38,820 nt of DNA from JBBTTS01 sp038064135 (GCA_038064135.1 JBBTTS010000042.1:1-38820), one strand, 5' to 3'. Positions 15,773 to 23,275 are shown, counted from the first letter of the stretch. Notes: a model not told the origin generated them from the sequence alone. A program made the numbers and translations.

Positions 15773-16675
15773 TTGGGTAAATTTTCATTAAAAATAAAGA
15801 AGAGTCATTCCCGAAATAGCGGGCGAACTTCTTCCTTTTCCTATTATCGTACCAGCGTTAATGATAATCGAAATATTGATCCATCAAAAATTACCAGAGA
15901 AAGGTTAATGCCCTCAAAACGCCGTTCAATCAATTTATTAAAAAAAATACCACAATTAGTTATCGCTATATTAATCTTTTCTTGTATAGCCTACGTGTTT
16001 TCGCTATCTGTTGATCCAAGGATTGTAATAGCCGATCAACAGAGTTTGTCGCTTCAACCGGTTGAAGTATATAAGAGCGAAATTTCTAAGATATTAAAAA
16101 ACTCACCCTTAAATTTCACAAAAATTACTATAAATACGAAGTTAGTTGCAAAGCAAATCGAAGATGCTTTCCCAGAAATACAAAGCTCCTCGATAGCCTT
16201 ACCGCTTTTAAATAGGAGACCAATTGTACATATTAGGCTTTCGACTCCGGCTGCGATAGTGCATACTTCAAATGGCGTTTTCGTAATGGATAGTAGCGGC
16301 AAAGCCATAATGAACGATAATCAATTAAATTTATCTGAACGGCAAAAATTACCTAAAATTCATGACCAAAGTCAGCTTCAAATAGACCCCGGGAAGGGGA
16401 TAATGAAATCTGGCGACGTTACATATATTACAACATTTATATCTGAACTTGAAAAAAATAAATATAAAATAAAAGAAATTATTCTGCCACCGGTTGCTAA
16501 TGAAGTGCAATTTCATTTAGCCGATAAACCTTATTTTATTAAGGCAAACCTGAGTCTAGACCCCTATCAACAAGTTGGTACTTTTTTAGCATTGCAAAAT
16601 AAGCTCACCACAGATAATTCGTTGCCAACTAGTTATATAGATGTCCGAGTAGAGGAGCGGGCTTATTATCTCTAG
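15773..16675 (+). CDS. ftsQ: FtsQ/DivIB-like cell division protein
   Basis: A 300-residue bitopic protein: basic cytoplasmic N-terminus (about 1-60), one membrane helix (about 63-83, QLVIAILIFSCIAYVFSLSV), a POTRA-like domain and a beta domain. The region FPEIQSSSIALPLLNRRPI, followed by IVHTSNGVFVMDSSGKAI and the final YIDVRVEERAYYL, follows the FtsQ plan (path of strands, then a stretch ending in an Asp-x-Arg strand). FtsQ recruits FtsL and FtsB. The TTG at 15773, one base after the murG stop, gives the longest product; ATG 15909 would shorten the cytoplasmic part only. It is the last gene of the cluster; ftsA and ftsZ do not follow. Confidence 0.75.
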   Translation: MGKFSLKIKKSHSRNSGRTSSFSYYRTSVNDNRNIDPSKITRERLMPSKRRSINLLKKIPQLVIAILIFSCIAYVFSLSVDPRIVIADQQSLSLQPVEVYKSEISKILKNSPLNFTKITINTKLVAKQIEDAFPEIQSSSIALPLLNRRPIVHIRLSTPAAIVHTSNGVFVMDSSGKAIMNDNQLNLSERQKLPKIHDQSQLQIDPGKGIMKSGDVTYITTFISELEKNKYKIKEIILPPVANEVQFHLADKPYFIKANLSLDPYQQVGTFLALQNKLTTDNSLPTSYIDVRVEERAYYL

Positions 16676-16875
16676 TCAATCGAGCTTTACTTACATCCTT
16701 CTTCCAGACAGAATGTATTTTAAAGATTAATACGTATATTAATTTTACTCTTCCACTCTACCCTAAATGTTCGTAAATTGTTCATTTTTTATAAACACTT
16801 ATATTTATTTGAAAACTATACCAACATATCAAAGTAGGGAAAAAGCAAATATATTATAGTAATTATGATAGTAGG

Positions 16876-16891
16876 GTAAAATATATTTTAC
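16876..16891. repeat. 16-bp perfect palindrome
   Basis: GTAAAATATATTTTAC reads the same on both strands. It sits 12 bases before the first DnaA-like box and could be a protein-binding site or a melting-prone AT element. Confidence 0.6.
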
Positions 16892-16902
16892 GAAACGAAA
16901 TA

Positions 16903-16942
16903 TGTGAAAAAGCAAGTGTTTTCACAAACAAACTGTGGAAAA
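16903..16942. promoter_or_regulatory. Cluster of three DnaA-box-like sites
   Basis: TGTGAAAAA (16903-16911, reverse of TTTTTCACA), GTTTTCACA (16918-16926, one mismatch) and TGTGGAAAA (16934-16942, reverse of TTTTCCACA) are spaced 15-16 bases apart in alternating orientation. Consistent with TTWTNCACA, but in AT-rich DNA such matches arise more easily by chance. Confidence 0.4.
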
Positions 16943-16949
16943 GTCAAAT

Positions 16950-16969
16950 TGTTGTAAGTACTTACAACA
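16950..16969. promoter_or_regulatory. 20-bp perfect palindrome, operator-like
   Basis: TGTTGTAAGTACTTACAACA is a perfect 20-base dyad just after the DnaA-like cluster. Its length and lack of a loop fit a dimeric-repressor operator better than an RNA hairpin. The bound protein is unknown. Confidence 0.55.
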
Positions 16970-17310
16970 TAAAGCATTGAGGTTTATAGCTAGTGTTAAG
17001 GAAGTTATATGATAACTAAATAGAGAATGTAGTAACAATTGCGAAGCTTTTTTACAATGACATGCTTCTGCCCCTCCTTAGGGGACATATATTGTTTCAC
17101 AGACAAACATTATTATAAGGGTCGTAAAAGATATATTGTGCGACGTTGTATGCGTAGAGCGTTTGCATGCTCTGCTACTACATTTATGATTGCTGTTCCT
17201 ATTTCATCCTAATATTTTGATTAAATTTTTTTATTTCTCTGCTGGGTCTACATAGCTTAATAAATAATTTAATTAAGCCTGACCCTGTTTATAAAAAGTT
17301 AAATAAAACG

Positions 17311-17338
17311 TGTTCGTAAAATGTATATCATTTATTAA
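17311..17338 (+). other. Candidate dif-like XerC/XerD site
   Basis: The 28-mer starting TGTTCGTAAAA, with centre TGTATA and right arm TCATTTATTAA, has the 11-6-11 layout of dif. The centre equals that of E. coli dif and 7 of 11 left-arm bases agree; the right arm agrees poorly. Position in a convergent strand switch is the main support. Confidence 0.2.
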
Positions 17339-17394
17339 AACATTAATAACAATTATTATAAAACTGATTATTATTTTAATAATAAGACTTATTT

Positions 17395-18432
17395 CTATTC
17401 AGCGAGAGCGTAGGTGGCTTTGGCAACACGCTTAAACTGTTGCTTGCCTTGCAGGTTCAATAGAATAGTCGTTTCTTTTACGTAGCGGCTTTTAAGTACA
17501 CGCTTGACGATTTCGTCACGGTGAAGGGGTTCACCTGCCTTTTTAAGAACTTCACTGATGATATCGGCAACAGTTCCCTTTTCGTAGCCCCATTCTTTCA
17601 AAGCGTAAATTCCACGTCCAATTAAAACAAAGCGTTTGTCTTTGATCAGTTCGTTATGAATAGCCTGTGTAGTTACATCTTTACGTTTAAAATCGCTCTT
17701 CTTGATCGAATCAGAGATTTCGTTAAAGTGCATATGCTTACCCTGCTCTTTTAGGATAACGTAGATTTTATCGCGGATGTTCTTGGGGTTGACCAGCGGC
17801 CATTTAATTAGTCCCCAGCGGCCATTTAGGGTAGCCAAGTGTTTGCTGGCGCCTGCAAGAGCTTCGGTATTTTTGTGGTCGTCGTGACCGGCTTTCTCGG
17901 CAATCTGTTTTACATCTGTTGGCTCACCAATACCTTTAACGGCTTCAATAATACCGTTAACCAAATCCTTGATTTTCTTTTCGTTATGAATACTAGTTAT
18001 GCCAACAGAATGGTGGAAATGATCATTATCTTCTACTATGGATAATTCTGGGCACAATGCAGCCAAAAATGCAATCCTTGACTGATTTAAGCGTGAATTC
18101 TCTTTTGTAACTTTTGCAGTTAGGTCTTGAACACGAGCGATGTGACCCATGGCTATAAGATGCTGTTTGAGTAAAGCCTGCAAATCTTGAACGTGTGGTA
18201 ATTGTTTTTGCTCAGCCATAAGCTTTAATCGGATAACTACAGCTTTTTCTAATTGACGTACACGTTCTCTGGTAATTCCCAAAAGTTCACCAATTTGTTC
18301 TAAAGTTTCTTTTCGGTCAAACAAACCAAAACGGCGAGAAACAATTTCTCGTTCTCGTTCTCTTTCGATCGTATGTAAAACGTCAGAAATAACTTTCTCG
18401 ATGTCTATTGCTACACTACCAGATTGTGCCAT
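17395..18432 (-). CDS. Sigma-70 region 4 / HARE-HTH fusion protein
   Basis: A 345-residue cytoplasmic protein. Residues about 20-75 match sigma-70 region 4: EREREIVSRRFGLFDRKETL followed by the helix-turn-helix LEQIGELLGITRERVRQLE, which in sigma factors reads the -35 element. Residues about 218-285 and 290-345 are HARE-HTH-like winged helices (IRDKIYVILKEQGKHMHFNE, ALKEW, then a second unit VADIISEVLKKAGEPLHRDE), as in RNA polymerase delta subunit. Region 2 of sigma is absent, so it cannot open promoters alone and is more likely an RNA-polymerase- or promoter-binding regulator. It has a strong promoter and Shine-Dalgarno (AAGGAAAG) and stands alone, suggesting high expression. Confidence 0.82.
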   Translation of the reverse strand: MAQSGSVAIDIEKVISDVLHTIEREREREIVSRRFGLFDRKETLEQIGELLGITRERVRQLEKAVVIRLKLMAEQKQLPHVQDLQALLKQHLIAMGHIARVQDLTAKVTKENSRLNQSRIAFLAALCPELSIVEDNDHFHHSVGITSIHNEKKIKDLVNGIIEAVKGIGEPTDVKQIAEKAGHDDHKNTEALAGASKHLATLNGRWGLIKWPLVNPKNIRDKIYVILKEQGKHMHFNEISDSIKKSDFKRKDVTTQAIHNELIKDKRFVLIGRGIYALKEWGYEKGTVADIISEVLKKAGEPLHRDEIVKRVLKSRYVKETTILLNLQGKQQFKRVAKATYALAE

Positions 18433-18475
18433 AGTCTTTCCTTTTTACCTTAGTTAATATGCTATGCTTACTATA

Positions 18476-18504
18476 ATTGTAAAACATTAATATTTAAAAG
18501 TCAA
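18476..18504 (-). promoter_or_regulatory. Promoter of the sigma-4/HARE-HTH gene
   Basis: On the minus strand TTGACT (18504-18499), a 17-base spacer and TACAAT (18481-18476), about 44 bases before the ATG. Near-consensus sigma70-type promoter. Confidence 0.85.
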
Positions 18505-18604
18505 GCTTTGTTGCCTTATAAGCTATTTTAGCATAATTTAGACGATCGGGCGCAATGGTTGACTGGCAATATTACTACAATATGTGAGTGACAAGAGAGC
18601 AAAA

Positions 18605-18613
18605 TGTGGATAA
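18605..18613 (-). promoter_or_regulatory. Consensus DnaA box
   Basis: TTATCCACA on the minus strand, an exact consensus match, between topA and the sigma-4/HARE-HTH gene. A single site; significance uncertain. Confidence 0.35.
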
Positions 18614-18617
18614 ATAA

Positions 18618-18698
18618 GTTCTTTTTCAAAGAACCAAATCTTCTATTCCATTTTGCCGATCCAAAATGGAATAGAAGATTGCTCCGCTGTTCAGCGGA
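18618..18698 (-). repeat. Three tandem hairpins downstream of topA, including a 19-bp perfect inverted repeat
   Basis: Just after the topA stop come TCCGCTG-TT-CAGCGGA (18683-18698), then AATCTTCTATTCCATTTTG (18637-18655) with its exact inverse at 18662-18680 around a six-base loop, then GTTCTTT-TTC-AAAGAAC (18618-18634). In the topA direction the large stem is followed by TTGG, not a U-run. The array may still end or stabilise topA mRNA; the 19-bp stem could also be a small palindromic repeat element. Confidence 0.7.
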
Positions 18699-18713
18699 TT
18701 GGAAAGAAGAAGA

Positions 18714-21028
18714 TTACTTCTTTTTGCGGCGGACAAACTTCTTTTTGGCTGGAGCTTTGGCAAGCATGTCTTTGCATTCTTTCTCAGTTAGTTTTTTTGG
18801 ATCGGTATCTTTAGGTATACGGGCGTTTTTTTTGCCGTCAGTAATATAAGGACCATATGGACCATTAATAATTTGTATGCCGCTGGCAAACTGGGCGATG
18901 TATTTGTTCTTTTCTTTCTCAAGCTTTTCGGTGTATAGCTCTAGTGCTTCTTCTAGCGTAACTTTCATTGGATCGTGTGGCTTTATGCTTACAAATAATT
19001 TACCCACTTGGATGTAGGGGCCAAAGCGGCCAATGTTGGCTTTGATTTCTTGCCCGTCGTCTGTTTTGCCCACCACACGGGGTAACTTAAACATTTCTAG
19101 AGCTTGCGCGAGCGTAACAGTGGTAATACTTGCTCCATCTGGCATGGGGGCAAAGTCGGGCTTTACATCTTCTTGGCCTTCGGGTGGTTTGGTTTCGCCC
19201 TTTTGGAGCATAGGGCCATACTTGCCATAGCGTGCAAAAATTGGTTTTCCGCTGGTTGGGTCGGTTCCAAGCTCACGGGCTTGCATACTATCGCTACGAC
19301 TGATGTCGTCGGAGCTTTCAATAAGTGGATGAAAATTTTTATAAAAATCGCTTATCATATCCTGCCACTGCTCTTTTCCATCGGCAATGTCGTCAAACTC
19401 TTGCTCTACCCGCGCGGTAAAATCGTAGTCAACAATGCTGGCAAAATGTTTTACTAAAAAATCCGTCGTAACATCGGCCAAAGGAGTCGGCAGAAGTTTA
19501 TTTTTATCGGCTCCATAATTTTCTGAAGTTGTATCTTCACTAATTTTGTTGCCGGTTAGTGCTATTATATGCACATCGCGTTGCGAACCTTCTATGTCTA
19601 CTTTTTCGATATAGCCACGAGTTTGAATGGTGCTAATGGTCGGTGCGTAGGTGCTGGGGCGACCAATACCAAGTTCTTCCAACTTTTTAACTAATGCTGC
19701 TTCGGAATATCGGGCTGGTGGGCGCGAGTAATTTTGCGTTGCGCTAAGGCTGACTAGATTAATTTTTTGGCCGACTGTAAGGGGTGGCAAAATTACATCA
19801 TCTTTACCGCCGCCGTATACTTTAAAAAATCCATCGAATTTTAACATCTCGCCTTTTGCAATCAATAACTCTTTTCGGCTACTTATAGTTATGTTTGCTT
19901 CGGTTCGGTCAACTTTAGCCGATGCCATTTGGCTGGCCAGTGCCCTCTTCCAGATTAGCTGGTACAACTTTTTTTGCTGTTCGTCGCTTCCTGCGCTGGT
20001 TTTAGTAAAATTAGTTGGCCTGATCGCTTCGTGGGCTTCTTGGGCTGAGCTATTTTTGGTTTTAAATTGACGAAGGTTGTGATAATTGGCGCCAAATTGA
20101 TCAATTATATAGTCTTTGGCTGCCGCAATAGCCTGGCCCGACAAAATTGTGCTATCGGTTCGCATGTAGGTGATATGACCACTTTCATAAAGTCGTTGAG
20201 CTAGCGTCATTGTTTGCTTAACGCTGTAGCCTAACTTGCGCGATGCTTCTTGTTGCAGGGTACTGGTTGTGAACGGCGCACTGGGGTTACGCTCGCTAGG
20301 TTTTGTCTCTAGGTTTCTTATAGTAAATGTGGCGCCGATGCAGTCATTTAAAAACTTACTGGCTGATTCTTTAGTGGTTAGTTTATCGGGTAGTTCGNNN
20401 NNNNNNNTTCGGCCGGTAACTCGTGAGTTTCGGCCGTAAAGAGACCAGAAATCTTATAAGATGCTTCAGCTTGATGGGCACTAATTTCGCGTTCGCGCTC
20501 TACAATCAGCCTAACAGCTACAGACTGCACCCTACCAGCACTAAGGCCTGGACGGACCTTTTTCCATAGTACAGGGCTTAACTCGTAACCTACCAAACGG
20601 TCCAAAACACGACGAGCCTGTTGTGCGTCAACCAGTCGTACGTCTACCGTGCGGGGGTTTTGTACGGCATGCTCGATGGCCGACTTGGTAATTTCATGGA
20701 AAACTATTCGCTTGGTTTTTTTAGTTTCCAATTTAAGTGCTTCACAGAGGTGCCATGCAATTGCCTCGCCTTCGCGGTCTTCATCGCTAGCTAGCCAAAC
20801 AGCGTCGGCAGTAGATGCAGCTTTTATTAACTCGGCTACAACTTTTTTCTTATCATCACTTATTTGATAGGTAGGTGTAAAATTATTAGTTATATCGATG
20901 CTCATACCTTTTTTTGGCAGATCACGAATATGGCCAAAACTACTCTTGACCGAGTAATCTTTACCTAAATATTTTTCGATAGTCTTTGCTTTTGCAGGAG
21001 ACTCAACAATAACTAAATTTTTGCTCAT
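18714..21028 (-). CDS. topA: DNA topoisomerase I (topA), interrupted by a 10-N scaffold gap
   Basis: Type IA topoisomerase that relaxes negative supercoils. N-terminal Toprim domain: NLVIVESPAKAKTIEKYLG and the acidic ASDEDREGEAIAWHL. The strand-cleaving tyrosine lies in GHITYMRTDS (Tyr283 of the joined protein). The C-terminus holds repeated small topoisomerase C-terminal units (GPYGPYITDGKKNARIP) and ends in a basic KKKFVRRKKK tail, without zinc-finger cysteines. The frame before and after the N run differs, but the two flanks share CGAA; merging them gives an uninterrupted frame (HELPAELPDKL) and a 766-residue protein. The break is thus probably an assembly artefact. A -10 box eight bases before the ATG suggests a leaderless mRNA. 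Confidence 0.93.
20398..20407. other. Assembly gap (10 N) inside topA
   Basis: The contig ends on both sides carry CGAA and fit together in frame without extra sequence, so the true gap length is probably minus four bases. Confidence 0.9.
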
Positions 21029-21036
21029 TCCGAATT

Positions 21037-21042
21037 AGTATA
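21037..21042 (-). promoter_or_regulatory. Leaderless -10 box of topA
   Basis: TATACT on the minus strand, eight bases before the topA ATG; no Shine-Dalgarno. The same layout is found at the pseudouridine synthase gene and, with nine bases, at pth. Confidence 0.55.
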
Positions 21043-21207
21043 CCGCATGTGTTAATTGATTCTATGCTATAAGTTACAAACGCGGAGTGTACAATAGCTG
21101 CACACTTTTAGCAAATTCAGGTTTTAGTTACACTTTTCGCTGTTTTCAGCTCGTCAGCGCACACGCACATGTACGGAAGTGTTGTTGCAGCTACGAAAAT
21201 GGCGAAA

Positions 21208-21256
21208 GGCCGGGGTGCGGTTTACCACTAGTTAGCGATTGCCGCACCCCATGGCC
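21208..21256 (-). terminator. GC-rich hairpin at the 3' end of the small membrane-protein pair
   Basis: GGCC plus GGGGTGCGG (21208-21220) pairs with CCGCACCCC (21242-21250) and GGCC (21253-21256) across a two-base bulge, with a 21-base loop. It begins directly after the stop codon at 21257 and, on the minus strand, is followed by TTTCGCCATTTTC. Plausible as an intrinsic terminator, though the loop is large and the T-run broken. Confidence 0.5.
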
Positions 21257-21532
21257 TTATTCGCTTGGGATCATGTTCATGGCAGTTACCAGGAAAGTTG
21301 GTGTGCCGACTGCAGCCGCCAGGAATACATTGACCGCTCTTCGGGGTCCATTAACTTTATAGGCGCCAATTGTGCCTGCAATTGTAGTGGCTGATGCCAA
21401 ACCCAAAGTCCACCGAACCCATGATCTCCACTCAGCATCGGTCATGCCACCTTCTTCTTGATCAACTGCGCAGTGTGCAAACCATGCCGTTGCCAGAACT
21501 GTTGTAACTGTTGTGAAACTGGGTTTCTTCAT
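21257..21532 (-). CDS. Small membrane protein, hypothetical (second of a pair)
   Basis: A 91-residue protein starting MKKPSFTTVTTVLATAWFAH, preceded by AAGGTGAG, which sets the start at 21532 instead of an upstream in-frame ATG. It has a hydrophobic N-terminal segment (about 7-22), then an acidic stretch with two tryptophans (EWRSWVRWTLGL), then two hydrophobic segments (about 43-60 and 68-86). I recognise no family. It follows its partner by five bases, so the two are one unit. Base composition is GC-richer than dprA and topA, suggesting foreign origin. It is followed at once by a strong hairpin. Confidence 0.55.
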   Translation of the reverse strand: MKKPSFTTVTTVLATAWFAHCAVDQEEGGMTDAEWRSWVRWTLGLASATTIAGTIGAYKVNGPRRAVNVFLAAAVGTPTFLVTAMNMIPSE

Positions 21533-21537
21533 GCGAC

Positions 21538-21840
21538 TCACCTTTCTGGTCTTTCGATGTATGCTGTGGCTGTAAGTGCTGCCATAATGCATGCCACTAC
21601 TGTCACTGTTGCACCAATTACGCGTGAAACAGTGTGTTTCGAGCGGACTGCTGAAATTCCACCACCGATAATCACCAGGGGAATTCCTAGACAGTACATA
21701 GTGTCTTCAACCATAGTTTCGCCTGGCAAGTGCGCAGAGTCCGGAAACAATTCGTACGACAAAATGCTCCCAGCAATCATAGATCCACCAGCTACGGAAA
21801 TAGCAAGTGGATGCTCTACAATTAAACCGAAGGGATTCAT
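21538..21840 (-). CDS. Small membrane protein, hypothetical (first of a pair)
   Basis: A 100-residue protein starting MNPFGLIVEHPLAISVAGG; AGAGGAA before ATG 21840 fixes the start and rejects an upstream in-frame ATG. Three hydrophobic segments are visible (about 12-28, 48-64, 74-94), separated by an acidic loop and a basic loop (SAVRSKHTVSR). No family is recognised. It forms a pair with the gene at 21257-21532 and shares its GC-rich composition. The pair is bracketed by an 11-bp inverted repeat (21229-21239 and 21929-21939), which hints at insertion as a unit. Function cannot be proposed. Confidence 0.55.
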   Translation of the reverse strand: MNPFGLIVEHPLAISVAGGSMIAGSILSYELFPDSAHLPGETMVEDTMYCLGIPLVIIGGGISAVRSKHTVSRVIGATVTVVACIMAALTATAYIERPER

Positions 21841-21961
21841 GGTTCCTCTTTTCTGTAGCTGCAAGGTACGTGAAAACTATCATCAATCCATTGATTGGCT
21901 GGGTTTCATCCCTAAAAAGATTTCACTGATCGCTAACTATATCATAATTACGGTAATAATT

Positions 21962-22819
21962 TTAAGACAGTGTCCAGTTACCACCGCCAAGCGGACGGAT
22001 TTTGCCACTGATTTCTAACATAGTGATAGTTTGATTAAATACTCTGGTCTCGAGCTGTGATTTTTCCAAAAGTTCTACCCCGTCGTTTATTCCTTGTGCA
22101 AGTAAACTTATAATGACTGCCTCCTGTTCGTCGTCACCAAGTATGGCTGCTTTTTGCGTGTTTGGGCTGACCCCTAACGCTTGCCAGATATCATCAACCG
22201 ATGTCACCGGAATAGCGCCACTTTTTATAAGCTGGTTTGTGCCTGCGCTATTTGGGCTGGTTATATTGCCAGGAACTGCCATGACAGTTTTGCCTTGCTC
22301 TAGCGCAAAGTTGGCGGTGTGCAGGCTGCCGCTGCGCTCGGCTGCCTCGGTAATCAAAACCACATCCGCCATTGCCGCAATTAAACGATTACGGGCAATG
22401 AATTGATATTTTTGCGGCAAATCGTTGCCAGAGTATTCACTTAATAATGCCCCACCCTTGGCTAATATTTGGCTCGCCAAGCTATGGTGTGACGCTGGGT
22501 AGATTTGAGTGACTGCGCTAGGTAGTACAGCAACAGTAACCCCACTACTATCTAAGCAGGCTTTGTGTGCCAGGCTGTCTACCCCCAAGGCTAACCCGCT
22601 AATTATTATTGCTCCACCGCTGGCCAACTGACTGGCAAGTTTTTCGGTGATAATTCGTCCGTAAGCACTGACTTTTCGGCTACCAACAATGGCGACTTTT
22701 GGATAATCTGCCAATTTATCAACCGACCCATTATAAAATAATTGCTTCGGTGGGTCGGTAATATTTGCAAAATATTTTTGATAAAGTTGGGAGTTAAGCT
22801 TTAGCTTATTGACAATCAT
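21962..22819 (-). CDS. dprA: DNA processing protein DprA
   Basis: A 285-residue protein that loads RecA on incoming single-stranded DNA during natural transformation. The Rossmann-like core shows PKVAIVGSRKVSAYGR, the phosphate-binding IISGLALGVDSLAHKA, GGALLSEYSGNDLP and the basic ARNRLIAAMADVVLITEA followed by SGSLHTANFALEQGK and AVPGN. A C-terminal winged-helix-like domain (about 220-285) ends with IRPLGGGNWTLS. It is near normal length, lacking only an N-terminal SAM domain. It diverges from the RNA gene at 22873, sharing a short promoter region. Competence genes are commonly retained in Saccharibacteria, in line with uptake of host or environmental DNA. Confidence 0.92.
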   Translation of the reverse strand: MIVNKLKLNSQLYQKYFANITDPPKQLFYNGSVDKLADYPKVAIVGSRKVSAYGRIITEKLASQLASGGAIIISGLALGVDSLAHKACLDSSGVTVAVLPSAVTQIYPASHHSLASQILAKGGALLSEYSGNDLPQKYQFIARNRLIAAMADVVLITEAAERSGSLHTANFALEQGKTVMAVPGNITSPNSAGTNQLIKSGAIPVTSVDDIWQALGVSPNTQKAAILGDDEQEAVIISLLAQGINDGVELLEKSQLETRVFNQTITMLEISGKIRPLGGGNWTLS

Positions 22820-22837
22820 ACAAAATATGTTTAAGTA

Positions 22838-22866
22838 TTGACATAATGTAACAAATTTGCTAAAAT
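22838..22866 (+). promoter_or_regulatory. Near-consensus promoter of a non-coding RNA
   Basis: TTGACA (22838-22843), exactly 17 bases, TAAAAT (22861-22866). No ORF follows on the plus strand for nearly 600 bases, so the promoter must serve an RNA gene. It diverges from dprA. Confidence 0.85.
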
Positions 22867-22872
22867 AGCAAC

Positions 22873-23270
22873 TGTAAGTCCGCTGTATAGCGGATTTTAC
22901 GCACCTTATACCCCCATTCTAACCGCTGTTGTCTATTTTAGAAAACACGGTTTAGAAAATTTGTTAGATTGTTTTAGAGCGTGCCTACTAAAGTTGTTAC
23001 CCTCCACTTATGTTCGCGCGTTGATTTATCAATAAGCGCTCTAAAACAGACTAATCCCTTTAAGTCATTCGCAGCAATGCGAGTGGTCCTAACCCAAATA
23101 GAGTGAGTCATTTTCAGATTGCTGCCATAGCGCGGCAGGCGCGTCAGCTGCTTGATTGAGTTGCACGACGCTTCACTGGGTGGGCTTAAAGGGTGTATTT
23201 GGTCCATGACTCGTTTCGTGGACAAAAAGAGTCTCAAGTGGTGCCCACCCCCTCTTGAGGCTCTTTTTGT
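22873..23270 (+). ncRNA. Orphan structured RNA gene of about 400 nt
   Basis: Bounded by the consensus promoter and an intrinsic-terminator-like 16-bp stem: CAAAAAGAGTCTCAAG (23223-23238) with CTTGAGGCTCTTTTTG (23254-23269). Helices in order: AAGTCCGCT-GTAT-AGCGGATTT (22876-22897); CTAACCG (22919)/CGGTTTAG (22948); TGTTTTAGAGCG (22970-22981)/CGCTCTAAAACA (23037-23048), extended by GTTAG/CTAAT; CATTCGCA-GCAA-TGCGAGTG (23066-23085) with a GNRA-type tetraloop; CTGCC (23122)/GGCAG (23134). GGGTGGGC (23178-23185) matches GCCCACCC (23243-23250) in the terminator loop, a possible 8-bp pseudoknot. No RNase P core, tRNA-like 3' domain or SRP domain was found. Confidence 0.65.
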
Positions 23271-23275
23271 TGTGT
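23254..23275 (+). terminator. Terminator of the orphan RNA
   Basis: The 3' half of the 16-bp stem ends in TTTTTGTTGTG. The A-tract/T-tract symmetry would also let it act on the minus strand, that is, for pth. Confidence 0.6.

Larger units (their letters stand above)
16676..17394. other. 719-base gene-free AT-rich strand-switch zone
   Basis: No supportable ORF. The zone separates plus-strand genes ending with ftsQ from minus-strand genes beginning with the sigma-4/HARE-HTH gene, so both sets converge here. It holds two perfect palindromes, three DnaA-box-like sites, several short hairpins (CCCCT-CCTT-AGGGG near 17070; GCTTAAT 17255/ATTAAGC 17272 inside GGGTC/GACCC), two copies of TGTTCGTAAA (16768, 17311) and a dif-like 28-mer. 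No convincing intrinsic terminator for either side is seen. Confidence 0.7.
21229..21939. repeat. 11-bp inverted repeat bracketing the small membrane-protein pair
   Basis: TAGTTAGCGAT at 21229-21239 and its inverse ATCGCTAACTA at 21929-21939 flank the two genes. The left copy lies in the loop of the downstream hairpin, the right copy upstream of the first gene. An 11-base match could still be chance. Confidence 0.35.

Noticed and set aside
20398..20407. Frameshifted topA pseudogene
   Set aside because: The frame change falls at an N run of arbitrary length and the flanks join in frame through a shared CGAA.
22971..22980. GTTTTAGAGC resembling the start of a Cas9 crRNA repeat
   Set aside because: It is one arm of a local 12-bp helix and is not repeated; no spacer array or cas gene is present. 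No CRISPR array was seen anywhere in the window.
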